From an uncultured Sphingomonas sp. (GTDB lineage: Bacteria > Pseudomonadota > Alphaproteobacteria > Sphingomonadales > Sphingomonadaceae), in NCBI GenBank assembly GCA_913775795.1, contig CAJYLT010000039.1, positions 1 through 64,000 on the forward strand: a DNA stretch of 64,000 nt. The letters run 5' to 3'. Made by a program: the position numbers and the translations under genes. The notes below the pieces were generated by a model, which saw only the letters and a program-made list of their open reading frames with translations, searched no databases and was not told where the DNA came from. Below, piece after piece: positions 44,188 through 52,631 of this stretch (the stretch's first letter is position 1; each line of letters begins with the position of its first letter).

Positions 44188-45530
44188 GCCGCGACCGGCT
44201 CCAGCGCGGCGGTCCATTCGGCGAAGGCGGCGCGGGCGCGGGCGGTGTACATGAGCTTGCGGTCCGCCTTCTTCGTGCGGCCCTCGATCGGCGGGAACAG
44301 GCCGAAATTGACGTTCATCGGCTGATAGCTGTCCGCCTCAGCCCCGCCGGTGATGTGCGACAGGAGCGCGCCGAGCGCGGTCTCGACCGGTGGCGTGGGC
44401 AGCGAGCGGCCGGCGAGTTCCGCGGCGGCGAAGCGGCCCGCGATCAGCCCGATCGCCGAACTTTCGACATAGCCCTCGCACCCCGTGATCTGCCCCGCGA
44501 AGCGCAGGTTGGGCCGGGGCTTTAGCCGAAGCTGTTGGTCGAGCAGCACCGGCGAGCGGATGAAGGTGTTGCGATGCAGGCCGCCCAGCCGCGCGAACTC
44601 GGCATTCTCAAGGCCCGGGATGGTGCGGAAGATACGCACCTGCTCGGCGTATTTGAGCTTGGTCTGAAAGCCGACGATGTTCCAGAGCGTGCCCTGCGCG
44701 TTGTCCTGGCGCAACTGAACACACGCGTGCGGCCAGCGACCGGTGCGCGGATCGTCGAGGCCGACGCCCTTCATCGGCCCGAAGCGGAGCGTATCGAACC
44801 CGCGTTCGGCCATCACCTCGATCGGCATACAGCCGTCGAAATAGGGCACGTTCTCCCACTCGCGAAACTCGCTCTTCTCGCCGGTGATCAGCGCGGCGTG
44901 GAAGGCGGCGTATTGCTCGCGGTCTAGGGGGCAGTTGATGTAATCCTTGCCGTCGCCCGCGGGCCCCGCCTTGTCCCAGCGCGACTGCTTCCAGGCGATG
45001 CTCATGTCGATCGACTCGGCATGGACGATCGGCGCGATGGCGTCGAAGAAGGCGAGCGCGTCGGCACCGGTCGCGCCGCCGATCGCCTCCGCCAGCGACG
45101 GCGCGGTGAGCGGGCCGGTGGCGACGATCGCGGGGGTGTCGGCGGGCAGCGTATCCACTCGCTCCCGAACGATGGTGATGTTGGAATGCTCGGCAAGCGT
45201 CCGCGTTACCTGCTCCGAGAAACGGTCGCGATCGACGGCGAGCGCGGAGCCGGCGGGAAGCTGGTGCGCGTCGGCCGCGGTCATGACGAGCGAGCCCAGC
45301 GCGCGCATCTCGGCATGGAGCAGCCCCACGGCATTGCGCTCGGCATCGTCGGAGCGAAAGCTGTTGGAGCAGACGAGCTCGGCCAGCCCGTCGGTCTGGT
45401 GCGCAGGCGTCATGTCGCCGCCGCCGCGCATTTCGGACAGGCGGACCTTGAAACCGGCGCTGGCGAGCTGCCACGCCGCCTCCGACCCGGCGAGCCCGCC
45501 GCCGATGACATGGATATCGTGATGCGTCAT
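44184..45530 (-). CDS. trmFO: Folate-dependent tRNA (uracil-54-C5)-methyltransferase TrmFO
   Basis: The 448-residue enzyme begins [20 protein letters not shown] (FAD-binding dinucleotide fold) and has the family signature [20 protein letters not shown] with the catalytic Cys. It also has [32 protein letters not shown]-type central strands ([20 protein letters not shown]) and [13 protein letters not shown]. TrmFO methylates U54 of tRNA with methylene-tetrahydrofolate and FADH2. Length and motifs are complete. It is a stand-alone gene convergent with the EF-hand protein gene. Confidence 0.97.
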   Translation of the reverse strand: MTHHDIHVIGGGLAGSEAAWQLASAGFKVRLSEMRGGGDMTPAHQTDGLAELVCSNSFRSDDAERNAVGLLHAEMRALGSLVMTAADAHQLPAGSALAVDRDRFSEQVTRTLAEHSNITIVRERVDTLPADTPAIVATGPLTAPSLAEAIGGATGADALAFFDAIAPIVHAESIDMSIAWKQSRWDKAGPAGDGKDYINCPLDREQYAAFHAALITGEKSEFREWENVPYFDGCMPIEVMAERGFDTLRFGPMKGVGLDDPRTGRWPHACVQLRQDNAQGTLWNIVGFQTKLKYAEQVRIFRTIPGLENAEFARLGGLHRNTFIRSPVLLDQQLRLKPRPNLRFAGQITGCEGYVESSAIGLIAGRFAAAELAGRSLPTPPVETALGALLSHITGGAEADSYQPMNVNFGLFPPIEGRTKKADRKLMYTARARAAFAEWTAALEPVAA

Positions 45531-45563
45531 GGGTGGGCAGATAGGCGAGGGGCGGGCGGGCGT

Positions 45564-46532
45564 CTACCGCTCGGCCCGCTGGCGCACGAGCGCGAGCAGG
45601 TTGTCCTGCACGTCGCCGAGGAAGACTTCGCCCCACAGGCGGGTGTAGAGATTGACCGGCGTCGTCGCCTCGTACCGGGTGTGCAGCGTCACGCGGGTCC
45701 GGCCGCCGGGCAGCGGATCGATGCGATAGCCGCCGTCGCGCACCTTCAGGTAATGGCTGTCGGGCATCAGGTGGCGGTCGGTGAAAGCCCAGCCGCGCAC
45801 ATCGTCGAAATGGAACGTCCAGGCGATCGCCCGACCCGGTCGCCAGTCGGTGATCTTCTCGCGAAAGCGGATTTGCGGTCCCCAGTTGGCCAGCCGCGTC
45901 GCGCCGACGCCCTCGCCGACCATGCGTGCGCCGACGGGGTGGGGAATGCCGAGCACGTCCTGCGACAGATTCCAGCGCCCCTCGCCCGGGCGCACGTCGG
46001 GGATGCCACGCAGCAGCGGCCAGAGACGATCGGGGCTGGCGGCGACCACGAGCGAGCGCGTGACTACCGCGCTGTCGGTCGGCCAGGTGACCAGCGGCTC
46101 GACCTGCATCGCCAGCAGCGGGACGAGGAGCAGCGTGGTGCAATAGGCGCGGCCGTCCTTGACCCGGCGGCGTAGTTTGTAGGTGATCGCCGTGCCCGCC
46201 ATGCCGCTGAGAAGCCAGAGCGGGCTGAGCAGCACGATGCAGATCGTCCCTTCGCGCAGGACGAAGATCGACACGGCGATGACCGCGGCCAGCACCTGCA
46301 CCGGCACGAGCAGATAGGCGCGATGCGACCGCGTCTTCCACGGGTCGGCGATATAGGCGACGAACGCGCACAGCGCGGCTGGAAGGACGAGCAGGAAGGT
46401 GAAGCTGACGAGCCCCGCATCGGGCTGCGCCGCCTCCAGCAACGCATAGACGACGCCCGCAAAGGCGAGGGCGGCGGCGATGGCGGCGAGCGTGCGGACG
46501 ACGGCGCCTTCTGTTCGTTTGAACGATGCCAT
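45564..46532 (-). CDS. Membrane protein with SRPBCC (polyketide cyclase-like) domain
   Basis: A 322-residue protein from ATG 46532, with GGAAG upstream. The first 150 residues hold four hydrophobic helices (LAAIAAALAFAGVVYALLEA; FTFLLVLPAALCAFVAYIA; YLLVPVQVLAAVIAVSIFVL; TICIVLLSPLWLLSGMAGTA). The C-terminal 160 residues form an SRPBCC/START-like ligand-binding fold (VVTRSLVVAASPDRLWPLLR, RAIAWTFHFDDVRGWAFTDR, RTRVTLHTRYEAT). The ligand is unknown; a hydrophobic molecule at the membrane is likely. An operator almost identical to that of the upstream MarR-type gene lies 20-41 bases before the start, so this gene is probably the regulator's main target. Confidence 0.8.
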   Translation of the reverse strand: MASFKRTEGAVVRTLAAIAAALAFAGVVYALLEAAQPDAGLVSFTFLLVLPAALCAFVAYIADPWKTRSHRAYLLVPVQVLAAVIAVSIFVLREGTICIVLLSPLWLLSGMAGTAITYKLRRRVKDGRAYCTTLLLVPLLAMQVEPLVTWPTDSAVVTRSLVVAASPDRLWPLLRGIPDVRPGEGRWNLSQDVLGIPHPVGARMVGEGVGATRLANWGPQIRFREKITDWRPGRAIAWTFHFDDVRGWAFTDRHLMPDSHYLKVRDGGYRIDPLPGGRTRVTLHTRYEATTPVNLYTRLWGEVFLGDVQDNLLALVRQRAER

Positions 46533-46551
46533 TACTGCTTCCTCTTGCGGT

Positions 46552-46573
46552 CATTTCGGTAAAGACAGAAATA
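46552..46573. promoter_or_regulatory. GbsR/MarR operator, copy 2
   Basis: CATTTCGGT-AAAG-ACAGAAATA is an inverted repeat with 9-base arms around four bases, two mismatches. The right arm is identical to the arm of the site at 47169-47190, with the same spacer length. It ends 20 bases upstream of the SRPBCC protein gene. Confidence 0.65.
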
Positions 46574-46606
46574 TACAGTCGCGGAGATGCGGCGCGGCGG
46601 ATCGAA

Positions 46607-47164
46607 TCAGCGGTCCTTGGACTTGCCCTTCAGCGGCGAGACGAAGCGGGCGACCTTGCCGCCCAGCTTCATCAGCGCGACGAGGGTGGGTTTGGGCAGG
46701 CCGCGGACCTGTTCGTACCAGCCGCCCAGCGTCGAGATGAACTCGTGCATCCGGCCGATGCGCTCGCGCACCAGCGCGGGCGCGGTCTCGTCATGGCGAA
46801 GGCGCTCGGCAAGCTCGCCGAGCAGCGCGATCGTCGGGTCGATCTCGCGCCGCTTTCGCTCTGCGGCGATGCGCAGGAGCATTTCCCACAGGTCCGTCTC
46901 GGCGACGAAATGGTCGCGCCGGTCCCCCTCGACATGCACGCGGCGGACGATCGCATAGCCCTGAAGCTCCTTGAGCGCGGTCGACACGTTCGAGCGGGCA
47001 AGGCCCAGCGCCTCGGTGATCTCGTCGGCGGGCAGGGGCCGGTCGGAGAGGTAGAGGAGCGCGTGGATTTGCGACACAGACCGGTTGACGCCCCATTGCG
47101 TCCCCATCTCGCCCCAGTGGAGGACGAAGGCCTTGACGTCGGGATGATCGAGCAGCTTCTTCAT
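46607..47164 (-). CDS. GbsR/MarR-family transcriptional regulator
   Basis: A 185-residue regulator of the GbsR/MarR group. N-terminal FVLHWGEMGTQWGVNRSVSQ leads into the winged helix (IHALLYLSDRPLPADEITEA, LGLARSNVSTALKELQGYAI, wing VRRVHVEGDRRDHFVAE). A long helical C-terminus follows, ending in a basic tail (LKGKSKDR). A perfect palindrome lies 5-26 bases before the start codon and a near-copy before the SRPBCC gene 74 bases downstream. Autorepression plus control of that gene is thus likely. The mannosyltransferase gene lies upstream on the same strand. Ligand unknown. Confidence 0.88.
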   Translation of the reverse strand: MKKLLDHPDVKAFVLHWGEMGTQWGVNRSVSQIHALLYLSDRPLPADEITEALGLARSNVSTALKELQGYAIVRRVHVEGDRRDHFVAETDLWEMLLRIAAERKRREIDPTIALLGELAERLRHDETAPALVRERIGRMHEFISTLGGWYEQVRGLPKPTLVALMKLGGKVARFVSPLKGKSKDR

Positions 47165-47168
47165 CGTC

Positions 47169-47190
47169 TATTTCTGTAATGACAGAAATA
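47169..47190. promoter_or_regulatory. GbsR/MarR operator, copy 1
   Basis: TATTTCTGT-AATG-ACAGAAATA is a perfect inverted repeat (9-base arms, 4-base spacer) ending five bases before the ATG of the GbsR/MarR gene. At that position a bound dimer would cover the promoter or start region, fitting autoregulation. Confidence 0.75.
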
Positions 47191-47197
47191 ACCGGAG

Positions 47198-48442
47198 TCA
47201 ACGCCAGCTGTCGAACCACATCCAGCGATTGAAATCCTGCGGGTCGGACAGCGCCCCGCCGCTGATGATCGGGTAGAAATAGACGAACAGCGCGACCGCG
47301 AGCGCGGCGAACCCCACTTCGATCCAGCGTAGCCGCGGCGGGAGCAGCGAGAGGCCGGCGGCACAGGCGAGCGCGGCGAAGATGCCCGACAGGTGGTAGT
47401 AGTAATAGAAGCCGAGGCTTTTCGGGATCGCCGCCCAGATGAGAAGCGAAAAGACCCACAACCCCCCGACGATCGCATGGCGTCCCCGCGCCCAAAGGCA
47501 GGCGGGCACCGCGACCAGCCCGCCCCACATGACCGCCGGGTTGCCGATCAGCAGCACCCCGCGCTGCACGCCCGCGTCCGCCTCATAGAAATACCAGATC
47601 GGCCGCAGCATCAGCGGCCAGCTCCACCAGTCGGACTGATAGGGGTGTGCCTGGAGGATCTGCGTCTGCGCGTCGAACATCCGCTGTTGTAGCGTCAACA
47701 GCGTCGCCGGGCGGACGGGGTCGTAGGTGTAGAAGAAAGTGGGCATGAACGTCGCGAAATAGACGGCGATCGCGATCAGCCCGAGCCGCACCGCCATCGC
47801 CAACCCGGCGACGGGCCGCCGCCGCTCGACAGCGACGAGCGCGAGGCAAGCGAGCGCCACATATGGGGCCGCAGCCCATTTTACCGCCACCCCCGCGCCG
47901 AGCAAAAGCCCGGCAAGCGCGACGCGCCATCCCCGCGCGCCCGGCGTTGCCCTCGCGGCCCAGAGCGTCGCCGCCAGTCCCCCGGTCACGAACGCACCGA
48001 GGAACCCGTCGAGCATCGCCACACGCGCCTGAACGAACACCGTCTGGTTGATCGCCACGAACAGCGCGCCGAACAATGCCGTTCGCACCGACCCGAAGAG
48101 GAGGAACAGGAACGCGAACCCCGCCGCCACCGTCGCCGCGCCCGCCAGCAACGGCATCGCGCGCCAGCCGATCGGATTGTCCCCGAACACCCCCAAACCG
48201 ACCGCGATCAGCTCCTTCGCCAGCGGCGGATGCTCGGTATTGGCCGGGTGATCGAGCGCCAGCATCGCGCGGGCGGCGGGGACGTAATGCACCTCGTCGA
48301 ACACCAGCTTGCCCGGCCGATCGAGGTGGAGCGCGAACAAGAGCGCCGCCGCCGCCGCGACGATCAGGCAGATGAGGCGGGGTCGATCGGCAAGGCGCAT
48401 CGCCCATCGGCTTAGCGTCGCGCTTGCATCACGCAAGGCCAC
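47198..48442 (-). CDS. PMT-family (GT39-type) membrane mannosyltransferase
   Basis: A 414-residue membrane protein with about ten helices. The first periplasmic loop has the catalytic acidic residue in GKLVFDEVHYVPAARAMLAL and the conserved EHPPLAKELIAVGLG. The next membrane part is WRAMPLLAGAATVAAGFAF. Later conserved positions are VKWAAAPYVAL and YQSDWWSWPLMLRPIWYFYE. This is the pattern of bacterial dolichyl/polyprenyl-phosphate-mannose--protein mannosyltransferases, which O-mannosylate exported proteins. The acceptor is unknown. ATG 48442 or 48400 could be the start. It is divergent from metZ. Confidence 0.88.
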   Translation of the reverse strand: MALRDASATLSRWAMRLADRPRLICLIVAAAAALLFALHLDRPGKLVFDEVHYVPAARAMLALDHPANTEHPPLAKELIAVGLGVFGDNPIGWRAMPLLAGAATVAAGFAFLFLLFGSVRTALFGALFVAINQTVFVQARVAMLDGFLGAFVTGGLAATLWAARATPGARGWRVALAGLLLGAGVAVKWAAAPYVALACLALVAVERRRPVAGLAMAVRLGLIAIAVYFATFMPTFFYTYDPVRPATLLTLQQRMFDAQTQILQAHPYQSDWWSWPLMLRPIWYFYEADAGVQRGVLLIGNPAVMWGGLVAVPACLWARGRHAIVGGLWVFSLLIWAAIPKSLGFYYYYHLSGIFAALACAAGLSLLPPRLRWIEVGFAALAVALFVYFYPIISGGALSDPQDFNRWMWFDSWR

Positions 48443-48459
48443 AAGCCTAGGAAGCGGCC

Positions 48460-49668
48460 ATGAAGCGCACGACTGGCCAGGACCGCTCGATCACCTCGCA
48501 ATGGCGCCCCGCGACGCAGGCGGTGCGCGGCGGCACCATGCGATCGGAGTTCGGCGAGACGTCGGAGGCGATCTTCCTGACTTCCGGATACGCCTATGAC
48601 TGTGCGGGCGATGCCGCCGCGCGGTTCGCGGGCGAGCAGTCGGGCATGACCTATTCGCGGCTCCAGAACCCCACGGTCGAGATGCTGGAGCACCGCATCG
48701 CGTTGCTGGAGGGGGCCGAGGCGTGCCGCGCGACCGCCAGCGGGATGGCGGCGATGACCGCGGCGCTGCTGTGCCAGTTGTCGGCGGGCGACCATGTCGT
48801 TGCGGGCCGCGCGCTGTTCGGTTCGTGCCGGTGGCTGACCGACACGTTGCTGCCCAAGTTCGGGATCGCCACGACGATCGTCGATGCGCGCGACGCACAG
48901 GCGTTCGCGGATGCGACGACCGACAAGACCAAGCTATGGTTCTTCGAGACGCCCGCCAATCCGACCATGGACGTGGTGGACCTGAAGGCCGTCTGCGACC
49001 TCGCCAAGGCAAAGGGCGTGCGGACCGTCGTCGACAACGCGTTCGCAACCCCCGCGCTTCAGCGGCCGATGGATTTCGGGGCGGACATCGTCGCCTATTC
49101 CGCGACCAAGATGATGGACGGGCAGGGCCGCGTGCTTGCCGGCGCGGTTTGCGGGACCGAGGATTTCATCCTCAATGAATTGCTGCCCTTCACGCGAAAC
49201 ACCGGCCCGACGCTCTCGGCGTTCAATGCCTGGGTGGTGCTGAAGGGGCTTGAGACGCTCGGCCTGCGCATCCGCCGCCAGTCGGAGAATGCGCTTGAGG
49301 TCGGCCGCTTCCTCGAGGGGCGCGTGCCGCGGATCAACCATCCGGGGCTGCCCAGCCACCCGCAGCACAACCTTGCGCTGTCGCAGATGGCGATGACCGG
49401 GCCGATCTTCTCGTTCGAGGTCGATGGCGGGCGCGCGCAGGCGCATGGCCTGCTCGACGGGTTGGGCCTGATCGACATTTCCAACAATATCGGCGATTCG
49501 CGCTCGCTGATGACGCACCCGGCCTCGACCACGCACTACGGCGTCGCTGAGGAGAAGCGGCTGGAGATGGGCGTGACCGAGGGGTTGCTGCGCCTCAATG
49601 TCGGCCTCGAGGACCCCGCCGACCTGATCGACGATCTCGATCAGGCTTTGGCGAAGGTCGGCTTGTGA
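48460..49668 (+). CDS. metZ: O-succinylhomoserine sulfhydrylase
   Basis: A 402-residue PLP enzyme of the Cys/Met metabolism family. Landmarks are TSEAIFLTSGYAYDCAGDAA (sulfhydrylase-type start), YSRLQNPTVEMLEHRIALLE, EACRATASGMAAMTAALLCQ, FFETPANPTMDVVDL, DNAFATPALQRPMDFGADIV and the PLP lysine in YSATKMMDGQGR. It makes homocysteine from O-succinyl-homoserine and sulfide. The stop overlaps the GTG of apaG (GTGA), so the genes are co-translated. I see no SAM riboswitch in the 17 bases between this gene and the divergent PMT gene. Confidence 0.95.
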   Translation: MKRTTGQDRSITSQWRPATQAVRGGTMRSEFGETSEAIFLTSGYAYDCAGDAAARFAGEQSGMTYSRLQNPTVEMLEHRIALLEGAEACRATASGMAAMTAALLCQLSAGDHVVAGRALFGSCRWLTDTLLPKFGIATTIVDARDAQAFADATTDKTKLWFFETPANPTMDVVDLKAVCDLAKAKGVRTVVDNAFATPALQRPMDFGADIVAYSATKMMDGQGRVLAGAVCGTEDFILNELLPFTRNTGPTLSAFNAWVVLKGLETLGLRIRRQSENALEVGRFLEGRVPRINHPGLPSHPQHNLALSQMAMTGPIFSFEVDGGRAQAHGLLDGLGLIDISNNIGDSRSLMTHPASTTHYGVAEEKRLEMGVTEGLLRLNVGLEDPADLIDDLDQALAKVGL

Positions 49669-50063
49669 AGGCGCTGTTCACCGAGGAGGCGCGGACGCGC
49701 GGCGTCGTCGTGCGCACCTCGGTCAGCTATCTGCCCGAACAGTCGGAGCCCGATCGCGGCCGCTGGTTCTGGGCATATCACATCCGCATCGAGAACGAGG
49801 GCGAGATGGCGGTCCAGCTCCTCACCCGCCACTGGATCATCACCGACGGCCGCGGCGCACGCCATTCGGTGGAGGGCGAGGGCGTCGTCGGCGAACAGCC
49901 GATGATCGCGCCGGGCGGGAGCTTCGATTACGTGTCGGGCTGTCACCTCGCGACGCCGACCGGCTCGATGCAGGGCAGCTATCACATGCTGGGCGAGGAC
50001 GGGTCGGGCTTCGACGTCACCATCCCCAAGTTCGGGTTGATTGCCCCGGCGGTGGCGGGATGA
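49665..50063 (+). CDS. apaG: ApaG-family protein
   Basis: A 132-residue DUF525/ApaG beta-sandwich from GTG 49665, which overlaps the metZ stop. Typical strands are VVVRTSVSYLPEQSEPDRGR, FWAYHIRIENEGEMAVQLLT, RHWIITDGRGARHSVEGEGV, VGEQPMIAPGGSFDYVSGCH and MQGSYHMLGEDG. The ApaG family is linked to Co/Mg resistance and diadenosine tetraphosphate control, but its biochemical role is not settled. The stop overlaps the start of the LysR gene (ATGA), giving a tight run of four genes. Confidence 0.95.
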   Translation: MKALFTEEARTRGVVVRTSVSYLPEQSEPDRGRWFWAYHIRIENEGEMAVQLLTRHWIITDGRGARHSVEGEGVVGEQPMIAPGGSFDYVSGCHLATPTGSMQGSYHMLGEDGSGFDVTIPKFGLIAPAVAG

Positions 50064-50851
50064 AGCGCACGCACCTGCCGCTCAACGGCCTGCGCGTGCT
50101 CGATGCCGCCGCGCGGCATTTGTCTTTCACGCGTGCCGCGGACGAGCTGGCGGTGACGCCCGCGGCCGTGGGCCAGCAGATTCGCGCGCTGGAGGATACG
50201 CTGGGCGTCGTCCTGTTCCGCCGCACCACGCGCGGCCTCGAACTGACGCCGGAGGGCGAGCGCGGGCTCACTGCGCTTCGCGACGGGTTTCTCCAGTTCG
50301 AGGAAGCGGTGCGCGCGATGCAGGCGGGCCAGTCGTCGCGCTCGCTGACGATCGCCGCGCCGCGCGACCTGACGCAGAAATGGCTGATGCCGCGGCTGTC
50401 GGAGATCGCGCGCGCCGATCCCGAGCAGCGCTTCACGCTCGTCGCGGCGGAAGAAGGTGTCGATTTCGCGCAGGCCAATCTCGACCTCGCGATCCGCTGG
50501 GGCGAGGGGCCAGGCGAGCATGAGGGCGAGGCGCTTGAATCCGACGGCATGGTGACGGTCGGCGCGCCCGCCAGCGGCGCTGACACGCGCATTTCGTGGC
50601 CGGGCTGCCTCAACGAAGAGGCGGTGTCGCTGGTTTCGGTCGCCGACGCCGGGCTGGCGATCGAGGCGGCCGCGGCGGGGCTGGGTTTCGCGACCGTGCC
50701 CGAACTGCTCGCCCGCGCCGATCTGGCCGCGGGCCGCGTCGTGACGGTCGGCGAGCCCAAGCCGTACAGTCTCGGCTACTGGATGGTCGCCCCCCTGCCG
50801 CAATGGCGCCAGAAGAAGGTGCGGGCGCTCGTCGACGCGCTGGCGGCGTGA
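50060..50851 (+). CDS. LysR-family regulator, GcvA type
   Basis: A 263-residue LysR-type regulator starting inside the apaG stop. The winged helix-turn-helix (LPLNGLRVLDAAARHLSFTR, AADELAVTPAAVGQQIRALE, LGVVLFRRTTRGLELTPEGE) is of the GcvA class. The effector domain (about 90-263) is shorter than in most members (LTIAAPRDLTQKWLMPRLSE; GLAIEAAAAGLGFATVPELL). Target genes are not deducible; the metZ-apaG operon itself is a candidate. The stop overlaps the start of the acetyltransferase gene. Confidence 0.92.
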   Translation: MKRTHLPLNGLRVLDAAARHLSFTRAADELAVTPAAVGQQIRALEDTLGVVLFRRTTRGLELTPEGERGLTALRDGFLQFEEAVRAMQAGQSSRSLTIAAPRDLTQKWLMPRLSEIARADPEQRFTLVAAEEGVDFAQANLDLAIRWGEGPGEHEGEALESDGMVTVGAPASGADTRISWPGCLNEEAVSLVSVADAGLAIEAAAAGLGFATVPELLARADLAAGRVVTVGEPKPYSLGYWMVAPLPQWRQKKVRALVDALAA

Positions 50852-51420
50852 CCAACCGCCCGTTTCCGACGCTACGCACCGCGCGGCTGGTGCTTCGCCC
50901 GCGTACGCCGGACGATGCCGTGACGCTGTTCGCCGCCTTCGCCGATGTCGAGGCGATGCGATACTGGTCGACCGGGCCGCACGACACGGTCGAGCAGACC
51001 CATGCCTATCTGGCGCAGGATATGCCCGACTGGCGCGCCTGGGCGATCACGCTGAGCGGCGACGACCGCGCGATCGGCTTCGTCTCGGTGGGCGAGGACT
51101 GGAAGGGCAATGTCAGCGAGATCGGCTATATGTTGCTCCGCACGCACTGGCGGCGCGGCATCGTTGCCGAGGCGGTGAGCGCGGTGATCGAGCAGGTGTT
51201 CGCCGAGGGGCAGCGGCGGCTCTATGCCGACACCGACCCGGAAAATACCGGCTCGCGTGCGCTGCTCGAGGGGCTGGGCTTCAAGCTCGAGGGCGTGCTG
51301 CGCGCCGAGTGGGAGACGCATATCGGCGTGCGCGACACCGCGCTATACGGCCTGCTCCCCGCCGACTGGTCAGCGGCGCGCGCCCAGAAGATCGAGCGCG
51401 CGCGCCGAAAGGTTGCCTAA
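50848..51420 (+). CDS. GNAT-family N-acetyltransferase
   Basis: A 190-residue RimJ/RimL-type acetyltransferase from GTG 50848, coupled (GTGA) to the LysR gene. Features are TLRTARLVLRPRTPDDAVTL, WAITLSGDDRAIGFVSVG, EIGYMLLRTHWRRGIVAEAV (acetyl-CoA pyrophosphate loop) and DTDPENTGSRALLEGLGFKL. The substrate is unknown; many relatives acetylate protein N-termini or small amines. The last 51 bases overlap the convergent serine-hydrolase gene. Confidence 0.9.
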   Translation: MTNRPFPTLRTARLVLRPRTPDDAVTLFAAFADVEAMRYWSTGPHDTVEQTHAYLAQDMPDWRAWAITLSGDDRAIGFVSVGEDWKGNVSEIGYMLLRTHWRRGIVAEAVSAVIEQVFAEGQRRLYADTDPENTGSRALLEGLGFKLEGVLRAEWETHIGVRDTALYGLLPADWSAARAQKIERARRKVA

Positions 51421-52596
51421 CGGACCGGGGTCGATCGCGCCGTCGGTGCGGTGCTGGCTGGCGGTGACCGCGTACCATTTGCCCGCGGCGTCGCGGGCGA
51501 GGTGGTTGAAGCTCAGCACGCCCGGTTCCGACCCACCCTTGTATCCAAGATAGGCGAGGCCATGCGGATCGGCGCGCGGCGTCGCGAGGATCGCCAGTGC
51601 CACCGACCCGCCCTTGCGCGACAGCCAGTCGAGCGCGCTGGCGATGCCGCGGGGCGAGGCGAACCATTCGATCTCGGGCCGCACCGCGATATCGCCGAAC
51701 AGGGCGGGGTCGAGCGGCACCTTCGCCAGCGCCGGATCGGCGAGCCGCGCGCGCCGCTGCTCGGGCGTGAGCGCCGCCCAGCTTGCGGCCAGCCCGGCGG
51801 CGGCGGGATGCTTGAGGCGAAAGGCCTCTGCCGTCGTCAGGACGGGCAGCCGCTCTGCACCCAGCGCGGCCGCCCGCGCATCTACCGCCGCGCGGCCGAG
51901 CACGCCGATCAGCGTGTCGGTCGCAGTATTGTCGCTGATCGCGATCATCAACGTCGCAAGGCTCTGAAGCGTCATCGGCGTGCCCGCCGGCCACCCTTGC
52001 GTGATCCCGCTCGGGAGCGACGCGGGGGCGAGCGGGACGGCGTCGTCCCAGCGGCGCTTCCCCTCGGCAACCTGCGCGGCGAATTCGGCGAGGACCCACA
52101 GCTTGAACGCCGACCCGATCGGTGCCGCCGCCTCGCCGCGATGTTCGGCGAGTGCGCGGGGGGCGGGGTCCTCCAGCGCGTAGACGCCGAAGCCGACCGT
52201 CCCCGGCAGCTTCGCCGCCTCCGCCGTGATCGCTGCGAAGCTGTCCTGCCGCGGCGCGCTGCCGGTGATGCGAAAACCTGCGACCTGACGCGCGCCGCCT
52301 GGCATCAGCGTCAGCGTGACGCTGATCCGCCCGCGCTCGTAGCCAATCGTCGCGGTCGCCTCGAGCGCGTTGGCGCGGTCGATCCGTTCGACCCCCTGCG
52401 GCTTGCCGAGGCCGGCGGCGATCTGCGCGGCCAGCGCGTCGAAACGCGCCTTTGGTATCTCGGTGCGGAATCGCTGGCCGAACGTGGCGGCATAGTCGCC
52501 CTTGCCCGACAGCAGCGCGACGATCTCGGCAAGGCGGCGGTCGACATCTGCCGGCGCTGGCTGGACGATGGCAGGGGGCGGAGCGGCCTGAAGCAT
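51370..52596 (-). CDS. Serine hydrolase, class A beta-lactamase-like
   Basis: ATG 52596 follows GCGAGGG. The 408-residue protein has a DUF3887-like N-terminal region (about 15-120: LSGKGDYAATFGQRFRTEIP) and a penicillin-recognising domain with all three motifs: Ser162-x-x-Lys165 (SAFK), Ser221-Asp-Asn (SDNTATD) and Lys353-Gly-Gly-Ser. No clear signal peptide is visible; the start just after hemW is cramped and an upstream start may exist. Such proteins may be true beta-lactamases or cell-wall/ester hydrolases. An E166-type motif was not assigned, so beta-lactam hydrolysis is not claimed. Confidence 0.82.
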   Translation of the reverse strand: MLQAAPPPAIVQPAPADVDRRLAEIVALLSGKGDYAATFGQRFRTEIPKARFDALAAQIAAGLGKPQGVERIDRANALEATATIGYERGRISVTLTLMPGGARQVAGFRITGSAPRQDSFAAITAEAAKLPGTVGFGVYALEDPAPRALAEHRGEAAAPIGSAFKLWVLAEFAAQVAEGKRRWDDAVPLAPASLPSGITQGWPAGTPMTLQSLATLMIAISDNTATDTLIGVLGRAAVDARAAALGAERLPVLTTAEAFRLKHPAAAGLAASWAALTPEQRRARLADPALAKVPLDPALFGDIAVRPEIEWFASPRGIASALDWLSRKGGSVALAILATPRADPHGLAYLGYKGGSEPGVLSFNHLARDAAGKWYAVTASQHRTDGAIDPGPLGNLSARALDLLGARR

Positions 52597-52631
52597 CGGT
52601 TGACCCTCGCCGATCGGGCACGCGCTGGCAA

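Noticed and set aside
48443..48459. SAM riboswitch upstream of metZ
   Set aside because: The gap to the divergent gene is only 17 bases and no SAM-II-like structure is evident in the adjacent sequence.
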